This document shows, piece by piece, positions 9,411 through 18,328 of a stretch of DNA of 64,000 nucleotides. Every line of letters begins with the position of its first letter. The first letter of the stretch is position 1. The notes beneath the pieces are model-generated. The model was not told the origin of the DNA. It was given only the letters and a program-made list of their open reading frames with translations, and did no database searches. Made by a program: the position numbers and the translations under genes. Location: assembly GCA_028485475.2 (NCBI GenBank), contig CP144143.1, positions 2,604,001 through 2,668,000 of the forward strand, written 5' to 3'. The DNA is from Chitinophagaceae bacterium C216 (GTDB lineage Bacteria > Bacteroidota > Bacteroidia > Chitinophagales > Chitinophagaceae).

Positions 9411-10514
9411 TTATTTAGGGGTATCTCTATATAGCTTTAAAGACACAAAAAAGAAGATTATATTGGGCAGCCAGGCGGCCACTAAGGGCGGAAAATTTCC
9501 TTTAACAGAAAATACAGTAGAAAACTGGTCGGCAATGATAAATGCAGCAGCAATTACAATTCCTAATGCCAAGTGCAATCCACTTCCGCCGCGTGTTTTT
9601 CGGCTGGCCACCACGGCACCTATAAAGGTAAGCAATAGTACAGTGATCGGTGTAGCCGTACGCTTGTATCTCTCCACTTTCAAGGAGTTCAACCCCTCCG
9701 TACCTCTCAGCTCTTCTTTTTCGATATACTTTACCAACTGAGGTGTTGTGAGTTTGTCTTTTAGATACTCATCCCGTACCAGCTCGGTGGGCAAAATGCT
9801 GAGTTGGATTGTTTTTTCAGTATACCGCTTTTCCCTTTCTCCGAGACTGTCCACATACCGTTCTACTACATTCTTCCCAATCCATTTGCCCTTGCCACCG
9901 GTAGTATCCCATCGTATAGACTCTGCACGCAGGTTATACACTACTTTTCCATTTCGCACGCGGTTCATAAAAAAGGTGCCGCTGGTTCGTGTTTGGGCAT
10001 TGTAGTTTTTCACACCCATGTAGGCTGTACTGTCAATCCGCTTAAAGAAACAGTTGTAACAACTCGTTTCCTGACGGTTTTTCAAGGGATTGTTCTTATC
10101 CAGCTTTTCCTGCATGAAAGTAGTATAGAGTACATTGGCTTTCGGTATAAAATAAAAACGTCCTACAAAAAGAATAAGCGCTAGAAATACGCCCCCAATA
10201 ATATAAGGACGTAGAAACCGATTGAAAGAAATACCACTTGCAAGAATGGCGATAACCTCACTACGCATCGCCATTTTACTGGTAAAGAATATAACAGCTA
10301 TAAAAACGAAAAGCGGGAATAATAAACTCCAGATATAGGGAATAAATCCTACATAGTATTGTGTAAATATTTCCCAGTTACTGAGACCCGTTTTTACAAA
10401 ATCGTCCGTCTTCTCACTACTATCTACCGCTACCGCGATAACGGTAAACAGCAACATGCAGAACACAAACGTGACCAGCAGACGTTTTAATATAAACCAG
10501 TCTAACTTCTTCAT
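9411..10514 (-). CDS. LptF/LptG family permease (lipopolysaccharide transport)
   Basis: A protein of 367 residues with the YjgP/YjgQ layout: three N-terminal helices (about 9-28, 57-78, 101-121) with KMAMRSEVIAILASGISF between the second and third, a periplasmic domain at about 125-275, and three C-terminal helices. It is the permease partner of LptB in moving LPS out of the inner membrane. I cannot decide between LptF and LptG. It follows tgt on the same strand. Confidence 0.88.
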   Translation of the reverse strand: MKKLDWFILKRLLVTFVFCMLLFTVIAVAVDSSEKTDDFVKTGLSNWEIFTQYYVGFIPYIWSLLFPLFVFIAVIFFTSKMAMRSEVIAILASGISFNRFLRPYIIGGVFLALILFVGRFYFIPKANVLYTTFMQEKLDKNNPLKNRQETSCYNCFFKRIDSTAYMGVKNYNAQTRTSGTFFMNRVRNGKVVYNLRAESIRWDTTGGKGKWIGKNVVERYVDSLGEREKRYTEKTIQLSILPTELVRDEYLKDKLTTPQLVKYIEKEELRGTEGLNSLKVERYKRTATPITVLLLTFIGAVVASRKTRGGSGLHLALGIVIAAAFIIADQFSTVFSVKGNFPPLVAAWLPNIIFFFVSLKLYRDTPK

Positions 10515-10638
10515 TCAGCTGCCAAAAATATATGAAATCCGACACTTGTAATGACGGATTTTATGCTTTATAATGGATTTATATAATTTTTAGTCTTTGA
10601 CATAGCTTTCCGTCTGATTCGCTACCCCTCAACGCCAT

Positions 10639-11778
10639 CTATAACCTTGTTTTTAGCTTAATAATCATTTCATTTTTCCAGGTAGCATAGTCGCCTGCAA
10701 TAATATGCTTACGGGCCTCACCTACCAGCCACAAATAAAAACATAGATTGTGTACACTTGCGATGGTTAGTGCCAGTATTTCGCCTGCTTTAAATAGATG
10801 TCTCAGGTAGGCTTTACTGTAATAACGGCTCATCTCGCAGGGCAACTCTTCATCGATGGGAGAAAAGTCGTACTCCCATTTCTTATTATCAATATTGATG
10901 ACACCTTGAGTGGTAAAAAGCATGGCGTTCCGCCCGTTACGCGTGGGCATTACACAGTCGAACATATCCACGCCCATTCCGATACACTCCAGTATATTCC
11001 ATGGTGTACCAACCCCCATCAGATAACGGGGTTTATCCTTAGGTAATAACTGACAGCACCAGTCACAAATTTCGTACATTACCGGCTCGGGCTCTCCCAC
11101 ACTCAGTCCCCCAATAGCGTTCCCTGGAGCATCCTTGGAGGCAATATATTCACAAGATTGCTTACGCAAATCCTTATAGGTGGCCCCCTGTACTATGGGG
11201 AATAGATTTTGCGTATAACCATACTTATCAGGCGTGGCGTTGAATTGGGCTACACATCTGTCTAGCCAACGATGAGTAAGCTCCATGCTCTTACGGGCAT
11301 AACCATATTCACTTCCTCCAGGGGGACATTCATCAAATGCCATGATGATGTCTCCGCCAATACTGCGTTGTATATCCATCACCCTCTCAGGCGTAAACAA
11401 ATGTTTACTCCCATCAATATGTGACTGAAAAGTCACACCTTCTTCTTTAATTTTTCGGGTTCCAGCCAAAGAAAATACCTGATACCCACCACTATCCGTT
11501 AAAATAGGCCGCTCCCAATGATTAAATCGGTGCAAACCTCCTGCTTGCTCCAAAACATCTGTACCGGGTCTTAAATACAAGTGGTAAGTATTGCCTAAGA
11601 TAATTTGGGCCTTCACGTCATTCAGCAATTGTTGCTGCGCAACGGCCTTTACACTACCCACCGTACCTACCGGCATAAATATTGGGGTTTCGATCTGACC
11701 GTGATCCGTGGTTATAACGCCGGCTCTGGCCGACGTAGTGCTATCCGTATGCTGTACTTGAAAACTTAATCTTGCCAT
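10639..11778 (-). CDS. tgt: Queuine tRNA-ribosyltransferase
   Basis: A protein of 379 residues that exchanges guanine 34 for a queuosine precursor in tRNAs with GUN anticodons. TPIFMPVGTVGSVKAV, ILTDSGGYQVFSL (catalytic Asp) and FDECPPGG are family motifs. The usual CxCxxC zinc motif near the C-terminus is not present (IDEELPCEMSRYYSKAYLRH); from memory, Bacteroidota homologues often lack it. I chose ATG at 11778 (MARLSFQ) over a TTG three codons upstream. Confidence 0.93.
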   Translation of the reverse strand: MARLSFQVQHTDSTTSARAGVITTDHGQIETPIFMPVGTVGSVKAVAQQQLLNDVKAQIILGNTYHLYLRPGTDVLEQAGGLHRFNHWERPILTDSGGYQVFSLAGTRKIKEEGVTFQSHIDGSKHLFTPERVMDIQRSIGGDIIMAFDECPPGGSEYGYARKSMELTHRWLDRCVAQFNATPDKYGYTQNLFPIVQGATYKDLRKQSCEYIASKDAPGNAIGGLSVGEPEPVMYEICDWCCQLLPKDKPRYLMGVGTPWNILECIGMGVDMFDCVMPTRNGRNAMLFTTQGVINIDNKKWEYDFSPIDEELPCEMSRYYSKAYLRHLFKAGEILALTIASVHNLCFYLWLVGEARKHIIAGDYATWKNEMIIKLKTRL

Positions 11779-11818
11779 TTGTGGCAAAAGTAAACAGTTA
11801 GATTATATATTTGCTTGT

Positions 11819-12940
11819 ATGCTATTTTCTACTGCTTATATAATTTTTCTATTATTAGCATTTTTCAGTTTTTGTCTGATCTTTTATTACCTTTTTTTCT
11901 TTGCCCGCTTAGCTTTTTACAAAACTCCTACTTCTGAAGCTGCTCCCCCCCCTGCTCCCTACTCAATAATAGTTTGTGCCAGAAACGAACAATATAATCT
12001 GGAGAAAAACATACCCCACCTTTTGCAACAGCAATACACCAATGAATACGAAGTACTGGTGGTAAACGATAATTCGGAAGATAACACCAAACATGTGATG
12101 CAATGGCTGTCGCGCAATTATTCCAGATTACGGGTTATTAATCTTGAAAAACAACACAAAGAAAGCGTGGGTAAAAAATATCCGCTATCCATTGGCATTC
12201 GCGAGGCCCGAAACGAGCATTTATTGCTTACCGATGCCGATTGTGTGCCCGCATCTCCATTATGGGCAGCTCACATGCAAAGCGCTTATTACAAATCCGA
12301 AATTGAAATTGTACTGGGTTATGGCGCTTATGAAAAACATCCGGGACTGCTCAATAAAATCATCCGTTGGGAAACCTTTCACTCCGCATTGCAATATCTT
12401 TCATATGCATTGGCCGGCGTTCCCTACATGGGTGTAGGCCGAAATCTAAGCTATAAAAAAACTTTATTTAATAAACATAAAGGGTTTGCAAGTATTAATT
12501 ATATACCCGGCGGCGACGATGATTTATTTATAAGTAAAGCCGCCACGCGTCGCAATACAGCTATTATGATTGAACCCCAGGCCCACACTATCAGTGTTCC
12601 CAAGAAAAAATGGAAAGAATGGCGCCATCAAAAGACCAGGCATTATAGCACTTCAAAGTATTACAAATTCAAGCATAAGTTGTTATTGGGACTATATAGT
12701 CTATCGCATTTTTTATTCTATCCGTTACTTATTGCCACGGCGCTACTTTATAACTGGCAAGTAGCATTAGGCATATTGATTGTAAAATCGGCCGTACAAT
12801 ATTTTATCTTTTCTAAAGCCATGAAAAAACTGAATGAAATAGATTTGCAGGGTTGGATTTTACTGATGGATGTATGGATGTTCTTTTACTACCTCTTTTT
12901 CGCTCCTACACTCTGGAAAAAAGAAAAAAAGACTTGGTAA
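11819..12940 (+). CDS. Family 2 glycosyltransferase, membrane bound
   Basis: A protein of 373 residues. One N-terminal helix (about 5-29), then a GT-A domain: YSIIVCARNEQYNLEKNIP, LVVNDNSEDNT, and LLTDADC with the DxD-type metal site. Two C-terminal hydrophobic stretches (about 285-325 and 345-365) anchor it. It should transfer a sugar to a lipid or polysaccharide acceptor at the inner membrane; the substrate cannot be read from sequence. A TATATTTG box lies directly upstream. Confidence 0.85.
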   Translation: MLFSTAYIIFLLLAFFSFCLIFYYLFFFARLAFYKTPTSEAAPPPAPYSIIVCARNEQYNLEKNIPHLLQQQYTNEYEVLVVNDNSEDNTKHVMQWLSRNYSRLRVINLEKQHKESVGKKYPLSIGIREARNEHLLLTDADCVPASPLWAAHMQSAYYKSEIEIVLGYGAYEKHPGLLNKIIRWETFHSALQYLSYALAGVPYMGVGRNLSYKKTLFNKHKGFASINYIPGGDDDLFISKAATRRNTAIMIEPQAHTISVPKKKWKEWRHQKTRHYSTSKYYKFKHKLLLGLYSLSHFLFYPLLIATALLYNWQVALGILIVKSAVQYFIFSKAMKKLNEIDLQGWILLMDVWMFFYYLFFAPTLWKKEKKTW

Positions 12941-13004
12941 AACATAAAAATGCCAACAGCATAATGCTACCGATATCCACTTGATATTAATACTTTTGCT
13001 TTTC

Positions 13005-13640
13005 ATGGAGATTATTTTAAAATACTTCGCTGATTTTACCGATACTCAGCTAAAGCAGCTGGAGGCCTTGGATGCTTTGTACAAAGACTGGAATGAAAAA
13101 ATTAACGTTATCAGTCGCAAAGACATTGGTAGTTTGTATGAAAGGCATGTTCTTCATTCTTTAAGCATTGCTGCTGCCTATAACTTCGATGCAGGCAATA
13201 CCGTGTTGGATTTGGGCTGTGGAGGGGGATTCCCCGGGATTCCTCTGGCTATATTTTTCCCCGAGGTACAGTTTCATATGGTAGACAGCATTGCCAAAAA
13301 ACTGAAAGTAGTTGAGGCAGTAGCCAACGCTATCGGCCTGAAAAATATAACCACCCAGCATACCAGAGTAGAGGCCATAAAGGATAAAAAATTCGATTAT
13401 GTAGTGTCGCGAGCGGTAGCTCCACTTAAAGATTTGTGGCGATGGAGCAAACCCATTATTAGCAAAAACAATGCTCAACGTAGTGAGGATACCCCTGCTC
13501 CTGGCCTTATTTGTTTAAAAGGTGGAGATTTGGCGCTGGAAATACAACAGAGCGGTACCCGGCCTTATATCACCTCTATTATAGACCTTTTTCCTGAACC
13601 TTATTTTGAAGAAAAATACATCCTGTATGTGCCCAAGTAA
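13005..13640 (+). CDS. rsmG: 16S rRNA (guanine527-N7)-methyltransferase
   Basis: A protein of 211 residues. WNEKINVISRKDIGSLYERHVLHSL is the typical RsmG start, and VLDLGCGGGFPGIPLAI is the SAM-binding motif. It methylates G527 of 16S rRNA. I chose the ATG at 13005 (MEIILKYF). It is the last ordinary chromosomal gene before the cassette array; the first damaged repeat begins 6 bp after its stop. Confidence 0.93.
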   Translation: MEIILKYFADFTDTQLKQLEALDALYKDWNEKINVISRKDIGSLYERHVLHSLSIAAAYNFDAGNTVLDLGCGGGFPGIPLAIFFPEVQFHMVDSIAKKLKVVEAVANAIGLKNITTQHTRVEAIKDKKFDYVVSRAVAPLKDLWRWSKPIISKNNAQRSEDTPAPGLICLKGGDLALEIQQSGTRPYITSIIDLFPEPYFEEKYILYVPK

Positions 13641-13646
13641 GCACCT

Positions 13647-13833
13647 ACAGGCCGCCAATTGGCGAAGTGCGGACTTGAATTGAGCAAAAGTTCAATTCAG
13701 AACCGAACGAATCCCAAGCTGTCAGCCTTTTTGTAAATTTACTAAAAAACAAAAGCGACCAGCCATATGCGGATAGGGAAGTAGAATTTCAATTTAGCAA
13801 TTAACCCCGCATTTCACCAAGCTGATGTGCCTG
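13647..13833. repeat. attC-like repeat A0 (array edge, damaged)
   Basis: Left arm CCAATTGGCGAAGTGCGGA pairs with right arm CCGCATTTCACCAAGCTG; the stem keeps the conserved G/T wobble (AGTGC against GCATT). The outer left TAACG end is replaced by CTACAGG. The interior is longer than usual, about 90 extra bases. The right end is cut by an IS1182-type element at GATGT. This would be the 3' site of cassette C0. Confidence 0.65.
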
Positions 13834-14574
13834 TTGCACAACTCAAAAATAATGTAAGATATTGATAAAAACTAGTATGTGTAGCATGGTTTTTGTATAG
13901 TTATGATTATGCAAGGACGTAAACATTTTTCACCTCAATTGTTTTATCAGACCAGCTTAGAGCTACTGGTTCCTCAAGATAATTTTTATAGAATACTCCA
14001 AAAAGAACTAAATCTTCATTTTTTATACAAAGCCACTTCTGCATTTTATGGCAAAGAAGGACAAGAAAGTATAGATCCTGTTGTGTTTTTTAAGATACTG
14101 CTGGTTGGTTATTTGAATAATATCAATAGCGACAGAGCATTGCTCTGTTATTGCGCAGACAGTTTGAGTATTCGTTTGTTTTTAGGATATGACTTAGACG
14201 AAGAACTGCCATGGCACAGCACGATAAGCAGAACGCGTCAACTCTATGGCGAAGAAGTATTCTTGAATTTGTTTCAAGAAGTATTGAAAATGTGTATCCA
14301 CAAAGGCATGGTACGCGGCAAGCGCCAATGTGTGGATAGCGCTTTTATCAAAGCCAATGCAAGTATGGATAGTTTGGTGGAAAAAGAAATCATAGCCGAT
14401 GCGAAGACTTATACAGAAGAACTCAACACGCACTCGGACTATCAAGTTACCCCGCAAAAGCAGAAGGAAGTCGAACAACATCACGTTTGGAAACAAGAAG
14501 CATATAAGGATATGCCAGGATCACGCAAAACACTTCAAATAGATGAAGATGGAGAAGAAATCCGTCCCAAGTTT
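13834..14574 (+). mobile_element. Truncated IS1182-type insertion sequence (3' part lost)
   Basis: The left end TGCCTGTTGCACAACTCAAA is shared with the full element at 38.3 kb. Similarity to that element continues to about 14574, within the codons for EIRPKF, and stops abruptly. The rest of the transposase and the right inverted repeat are missing, so a deletion removed the right part of the IS together with the end of the neighbouring gene. Confidence 0.85.
13909..14574 (+). pseudogene. IS1182-type transposase, N-terminal 222 residues only
   Basis: The frame starts MQGRKHFSPQLFYQ and matches the first 222 residues of the 524-residue transposase at 38325-39899 at roughly three quarters identity (ESIDPVVFFKILLVGYLNN and SDRALL are the same). 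The DDE catalytic half is absent. The open frame runs on to 14592 in foreign sequence. The divergence from the second copy shows two separate element lineages rather than a recent duplication. Confidence 0.85.
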
Positions 14575-14988
14575 TTTCTTCTGTCGGATTAGTCCAATTC
14601 CCAATGTCAAAAGTCCAAAAGTCAGTATTGCAATACCAACATACAAAATGAAAATTAGTCCTGTCGGTTCGGTAATTTGTCTGCCGATAGCTGCCGCAAA
14701 GAAGCCTAAGCTAATTGTAATGGCTGAAATCGGGAATGAAAGTCGGGCAAACCATTTCCAACGATTGGACAAAGAAGCGTGGTCTGCGAAGAGTTGAGCA
14801 ACTAACGCAAGAATGACCAAAACACCTGCGTGGGCGTGTCCTGCACGGAACATTGATTTTTGGAAGTCCGTTAATTGCAAATGTTCCTGTTGTCCGCTTA
14901 AAACGGTGAGCAAAAAATACCCACCGTAAATGATTGTCGGAACGGAAAGCAAAATGTAACCGCTTATTTTTCTTGCTTCGTTTGTCAT
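14521..14988 (-). CDS. Four-helix membrane protein with an IS-derived C-terminus (cassette C0)
   Basis: A protein of 155 residues with four hydrophobic segments (about 10-28, 50-66, 80-102, 110-133) and a conserved-looking FRAGHAHAGVLVILAL stretch. I do not know a function. The last 18 or so residues (LGTDFFSIFIYLKCFA region) are antisense IS sequence, so the true C-terminus was replaced at the deletion junction near 14574. It lies 5 bp after the lipoprotein gene, in one operon. Confidence 0.6.
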   Translation of the reverse strand: MTNEARKISGYILLSVPTIIYGGYFLLTVLSGQQEHLQLTDFQKSMFRAGHAHAGVLVILALVAQLFADHASLSNRWKWFARLSFPISAITISLGFFAAAIGRQITEPTGLIFILYVGIAILTFGLLTLGIGLIRQKKKLGTDFFSIFIYLKCFA

Positions 14989-14993
14989 AGCTG

Positions 14994-15626
14994 TTAGTGT
15001 TTAAAGGTTGTTGGTGCTTTGTCCAATTTACTTTTAATAAAAATCAAAGCGGTTTCTTCGTTCTTCATAAACGGAATTTCTTTGCCGTCTTTTTCTTTGA
15101 TGAGTTCAACAGTTTCGGTCAGCACACCTTCTTCGTAGTTGTAGTTTTGCGTAATTCTAAACTTGTTATACGGCATAAACTTACTTGCATTTGGAACATA
15201 CATTATCAAAACGGATTTACGAAATTCTGCGTCTGTTGTTCCCGTTCCGTTGCCAAGCGATGAATTGATAGTTGCTTGCACTTTTCCGTCAATCAGATTT
15301 TGGTAAGCAACTTCAAAATACATTGTCTGGTCTCTGTCACCCGCTTTGCCGTCATAGTCGGGGTGAATACGGTGCAATGATTTAACGGATTTCCAATGAT
15401 TGTCGTAGCGTTTTTGAACAACGTCAAATTGGTAATCATAACTTTCTGCTCGCAACCATTGTCCGTTTTCGTATCGGTATGCTTTGCTGACACCGTTCCA
15501 AATAATTGTGTAGGTGTCGTCCAACTCAACGGAACGGTTAAGTGGAACGATTACTTGTTTTGAAGTGCTGCAACTCGCCAAAATCATAAAAGCAATTGCA
15601 GTAGCGGAAAAAATTATCTTTTTCAT
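14994..15626 (-). CDS. Lipoprotein of unknown function (cassette C0)
   Basis: A protein of 210 residues with a lipoprotein signal (ATAIAFMILASCSTSK). The body has no motif I recognise; HPDYDGKAGDRDQTMYFEV suggests a mainly beta structure. It should be anchored to a membrane on the periplasmic side. It lies between the Crp-like regulator gene upstream and the membrane protein gene downstream, all on the minus strand. Confidence 0.6.
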   Translation of the reverse strand: MKKIIFSATAIAFMILASCSTSKQVIVPLNRSVELDDTYTIIWNGVSKAYRYENGQWLRAESYDYQFDVVQKRYDNHWKSVKSLHRIHPDYDGKAGDRDQTMYFEVAYQNLIDGKVQATINSSLGNGTGTTDAEFRKSVLIMYVPNASKFMPYNKFRITQNYNYEEGVLTETVELIKEKDGKEIPFMKNEETALIFIKSKLDKAPTTFKH

Positions 15627-15713
15627 TCTGAAACTTTTTTAGTGAAACATTAAATTTTACACTGCAAAAGTCTCAAAGGTGAATAAAGAAGAAATTGACA
15701 AATGTTACAATCG

Positions 15714-16295
15714 CTACTTGTAAGCAATTTTTTTCCGTAGTCGGCTCAAGCTTTCCCGTTCAAGACCTAAGTAGGAAGCAATATGATATAACGGTATTCT
15801 GTCAAGAATGTGAGGTTGGTTTTCAAGTAAGTCAAGGTAACGTTGCTCTCCGTCTAAAAACAAAAAGCTCTCAACACGTTGGGTTGTCAGCTTGTAAGAT
15901 TGTTCGGCTATCATTCTGCCAAAGCGTTCCCAATTTTGCGATTGGTTGTAGGCATTTTGTAAAGCGGATAAATTGAATGTTACAATTTCAGCGTCTTCCA
16001 ATGCCTGAATGAAGTAGCGGCTGGGTTTACTTTGTAAAAAGCTGTCATAGTCCGTTACAAATTCATTTTCAAATGCAAAATGCGTGTTGATTTCCTTTCC
16101 GTCTGCAAGGTAATAAGTTCTGAAACAGCCTTGATTGATAAAGCCGATTTCGTGACAAATTTTTCCTTCGGTCAAAAAGTAGTCTTTCGCTTTAAGTTGT
16201 TTTGTCTTTAAAAAGGGTTCAAAAAGCGAACAGTCCTTTTCTGTCAGAAAGGAAACTTGTGTCAGCCAATTTTTAAATATTTTAAAGTCGCTCAT
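15714..16295 (-). CDS. Crp/Fnr-type cyclic nucleotide-binding regulator (cassette C0)
   Basis: A protein of 193 residues. Residues 15-130 form a cyclic nucleotide-binding-like beta domain (KAKDYFLTEGKICHEIGFINQGCFRTYY); 140-193 is a short helix-turn-helix (RIPLYHIASYLGLERESLSRLRKK). No Fnr-type cysteine cluster is visible. It is the first gene of cassette C0, 43 bp from the A1 end, and probably controls the two genes downstream of it. Confidence 0.82.
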   Translation of the reverse strand: MSDFKIFKNWLTQVSFLTEKDCSLFEPFLKTKQLKAKDYFLTEGKICHEIGFINQGCFRTYYLADGKEINTHFAFENEFVTDYDSFLQSKPSRYFIQALEDAEIVTFNLSALQNAYNQSQNWERFGRMIAEQSYKLTTQRVESFLFLDGEQRYLDLLENQPHILDRIPLYHIASYLGLERESLSRLRKKIAYK

Positions 16296-16337
16296 TGTCC
16301 TGTGTTCGTTGGTCTGTGGGGGTGTCGTCTAAGGTTG

Positions 16338-16476
16338 CCTATAACGTTCCCACGCTTGGCGTTCGTGCGGGATTTCGGAGCACAAAACTGTCAACCTACC
16401 ACAAAAGCCCAACTGGAAAACTGAACTTGAATGTAAGCACGTCACCCCGCATGACGCCAAACGTGTGTTAGCGGTA
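16338..16476. repeat. attC-like repeat A1
   Basis: Left end CTATAACG, left arm ACGCTTGGCGTTCGTGCGGG, interior TTTCGGAGCACAAAACTGTC, right arm CCCCGCATGACGCCAAACGT, right end TGTTAGCGG. The arms pair with a C/A mismatch in CTTGG and a G/T wobble in CGTGC. Confidence 0.85.
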
Positions 16477-16501
16477 CGGCATTTTTTATTCATACTCATT
16501 T

Positions 16502-17509
16502 TTAGCAATAATCATCAATTGTGTCACCACCTGTCCATTCAAGTCCTTGTGCAACGGTAAATTGTTTTTCTGCTCCTTCCCTTTGAAAAAATGTCCCAAG
16601 ACTATTGTGAACAAAAACGTCTTTTTGATATGTTATTTCTGCCAATGAATAAGATTTTACAGGATTATCGTCACTACTTTTGCACATAATCCATATTGTA
16701 TTTTCGTCATTGGAAAGTGCAAAATGCTCAATTATTGAACTCGTATATTGGTTTTTGGAAAATATACTCCCTGCTTTTAGGTTTGAAGTATAGTCAGCAA
16801 TTGGCTTATGAGTGATTGTCTTTGGACAACAAGGAAATTCGCTTGGTGTTTTCCAATTTCGGGCTATTTGAACAGCGTTTGGGGTTAGTGAATTTATAAA
16901 TTCTAATTCTTCAGCTACATTGGCAGTGAATTGATTTGATAAACTTCTATTGTAAATCCATTCACCTAAAGTGCCACCTTGAAAAGGTTTATCACTTTTT
17001 GCCCAAGCTAATAATCTTTCTTTGCTCGCTTGAGCTTCTTGGATACTAACCGTACACATCCAGTCATATTTTGGGTCAGAGAATTTGTCTCGGAATTTTG
17101 AGGGGTCTGCTAGAAATTCTTCAACGCTACCGCAAACAAGTTCAATACGTCTTGCAGTAATTGGGTTAAGTAATATATTTTCTAATCTCGTTACCCACCG
17201 TAGATTTTCTGGTCGGTTATTTTGCTTGTTTGTGTCAATGTGGTCAACAACGTGTTCTTTTGTTGGTGCTTCTCCGAGAAATGCGGTCGCAACAATTCTG
17301 TGAATGCGAACAGAAGCAATTTCTAAATATCCTGTCCTGATGTTTAGTTTGCCAAAAGTCCAATTGTTGTCGGTTGGTCGTTGACGTTTCTCATTAAGAG
17401 GATGGCGTAAAACTGCTCCGTTGTCACGAACAGAATAACGCTCATCTTTATAAAAGCACATTACTTCATTTTTAAAGTCGTCAACACAAACACTCATAAT
17501 ATTACTCAA
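16502..17509 (-). CDS. HNH endonuclease-domain protein (cassette C1)
   Basis: A protein of 335 residues. Residues 25-110 contain an HNH_3-like homing endonuclease domain: VRIHRIVATAFLGEAP, then VVDHIDTNKQNNRPENLRWV with the His-Asn-His type residues. The C-terminal 200 residues match nothing I know. It may be a nuclease with a defence or mobile-element role, but the long extra domain makes that inference. It overlaps the upstream gene by 4 bp (ATGA). Its stop lies 26 bp from A1. Confidence 0.72.
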   Translation of the reverse strand: MSNIMSVCVDDFKNEVMCFYKDERYSVRDNGAVLRHPLNEKRQRPTDNNWTFGKLNIRTGYLEIASVRIHRIVATAFLGEAPTKEHVVDHIDTNKQNNRPENLRWVTRLENILLNPITARRIELVCGSVEEFLADPSKFRDKFSDPKYDWMCTVSIQEAQASKERLLAWAKSDKPFQGGTLGEWIYNRSLSNQFTANVAEELEFINSLTPNAVQIARNWKTPSEFPCCPKTITHKPIADYTSNLKAGSIFSKNQYTSSIIEHFALSNDENTIWIMCKSSDDNPVKSYSLAEITYQKDVFVHNSLGTFFQREGAEKQFTVAQGLEWTGGDTIDDYC

Positions 17510-17901
17510 TATATACGGATTACTAATCTTTCATCTTCTTTTCCCCATTGTACTTGCCAAGTTCTTCCGTCAACTTGGTCAAGCAAAATGAAAGTGTATA
17601 TGTTAGTGGTTGGATAAAGAAAAAATCTGCCATTTTTCTCTTCGTCCTTATTTACCAGAGAGATGTCTGATAGTGTACTCTCAAATCTATATTCCTTCCC
17701 TTTATTACTCCATTGAACTTGCCACATTTTACCATTTCTTGTATCTAGTTTGATAAATGTGTACATATTTCTTGTTGAAAACAGTCTATATGTAACGGCA
17801 GTGTCCGTAGAAATAATTTGTGTAGGGACTTCTGATGTCGTTTGTGCAAACGAGAAGTTTGAAGCTACTAAAAGAAGTAGTGTAATTAATGTCGTTTTCA
17901 T
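17506..17901 (-). CDS. Secreted protein with two sequence repeats (cassette C1)
   Basis: A protein of 131 residues with a signal peptide (TLITLLLLVASNFSFAQ). It consists of two copies of one unit: YRLFSTRNMYTFIKLDTRNG with WQVQWS, and FFLYPTTNIYTFILLDQVDG with WQVQWG. Each unit looks like a beta hairpin blade. Function unknown. It is the first gene of cassette C1, about 50 bp from A2, and is coupled to the HNH gene. Confidence 0.65.
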   Translation of the reverse strand: MKTTLITLLLLVASNFSFAQTTSEVPTQIISTDTAVTYRLFSTRNMYTFIKLDTRNGKMWQVQWSNKGKEYRFESTLSDISLVNKDEEKNGRFFLYPTTNIYTFILLDQVDGRTWQVQWGKEDERLVIRIY

Positions 17902-17950
17902 TATGTCATATTTCTATGTCTTTCGTTTGATGTAGTGTCGTTGTATGCTG

Positions 17951-18088
17951 ACCGTCAACGTTTTACGGCTTGGCGTAGTGGGGTTTTTCAGAACTAAAGT
18001 TCATACGAAGCACAGAGTTCAAATTTAACACAAAGTTTCATACGAAGAACGTCCGCCCCATTACGCCAAACCGCTGTTACCGGCTGGT
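17951..18088. repeat. attC-like repeat A2
   Basis: Left end CCGTCAACG, left arm CGGCTTGGCGTAGTGGGG, right arm CCCCATTACGCCAAACCG, right end TGTTACCGGCTGG. The middle has ATACGAAGCACAGAGTTCAA, also present in A3 and A8. Conserved C/A mismatch and G/T wobble are present. Confidence 0.88.
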
Positions 18089-18221
18089 GTTCTGTCGTCC
18101 GTCCTTGCAAACCATTGTCAATAGTACGCTTCACCGTCCTTGTCGTGTCGGTTTGTGCGGTTGCGTATTTTTTATTTTCAGAAGGGAGGGAAGGTTTTTT
18201 TAATTCAATTTTGTCAGGGTG

Positions 18222-18295
18222 GGACAGGCACACTCTTTGCCAAGCTTTGGTTTGTGCGTTGGCTGGTGCGGCTTGGTAATGTGTGTGTCTGTTGG
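18222..18295. repeat. H2-type hairpin a, 3' side of cassette C2
   Basis: CACACTCTTTGCCAAGC pairs with GCTTGGTAATGTGTGTG, with one arm carrying CTCTTT where the other has AATGTG. The loop has GTGCGTTGGCTGGTGCGG. The 210 bp from the A2 end to here resemble the segment between A8 and H2d at 39996-40207. Confidence 0.7.
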
Positions 18296-18328
18296 ACTGG
18301 CTATTCATTTTTCTTTCTTTGTCATTAT

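Noticed and set aside
14543..14797. Continuation of the truncated transposase
   Set aside because: The frame beyond 14574 is antisense to the membrane protein gene and shares nothing with the complete transposase.
15690..15708. ACAAATGTTACAA near 15690 as a member of the GTAAC-N4-GTTAC regulon
   Set aside because: Only one half-site matches, so it cannot be told from chance.
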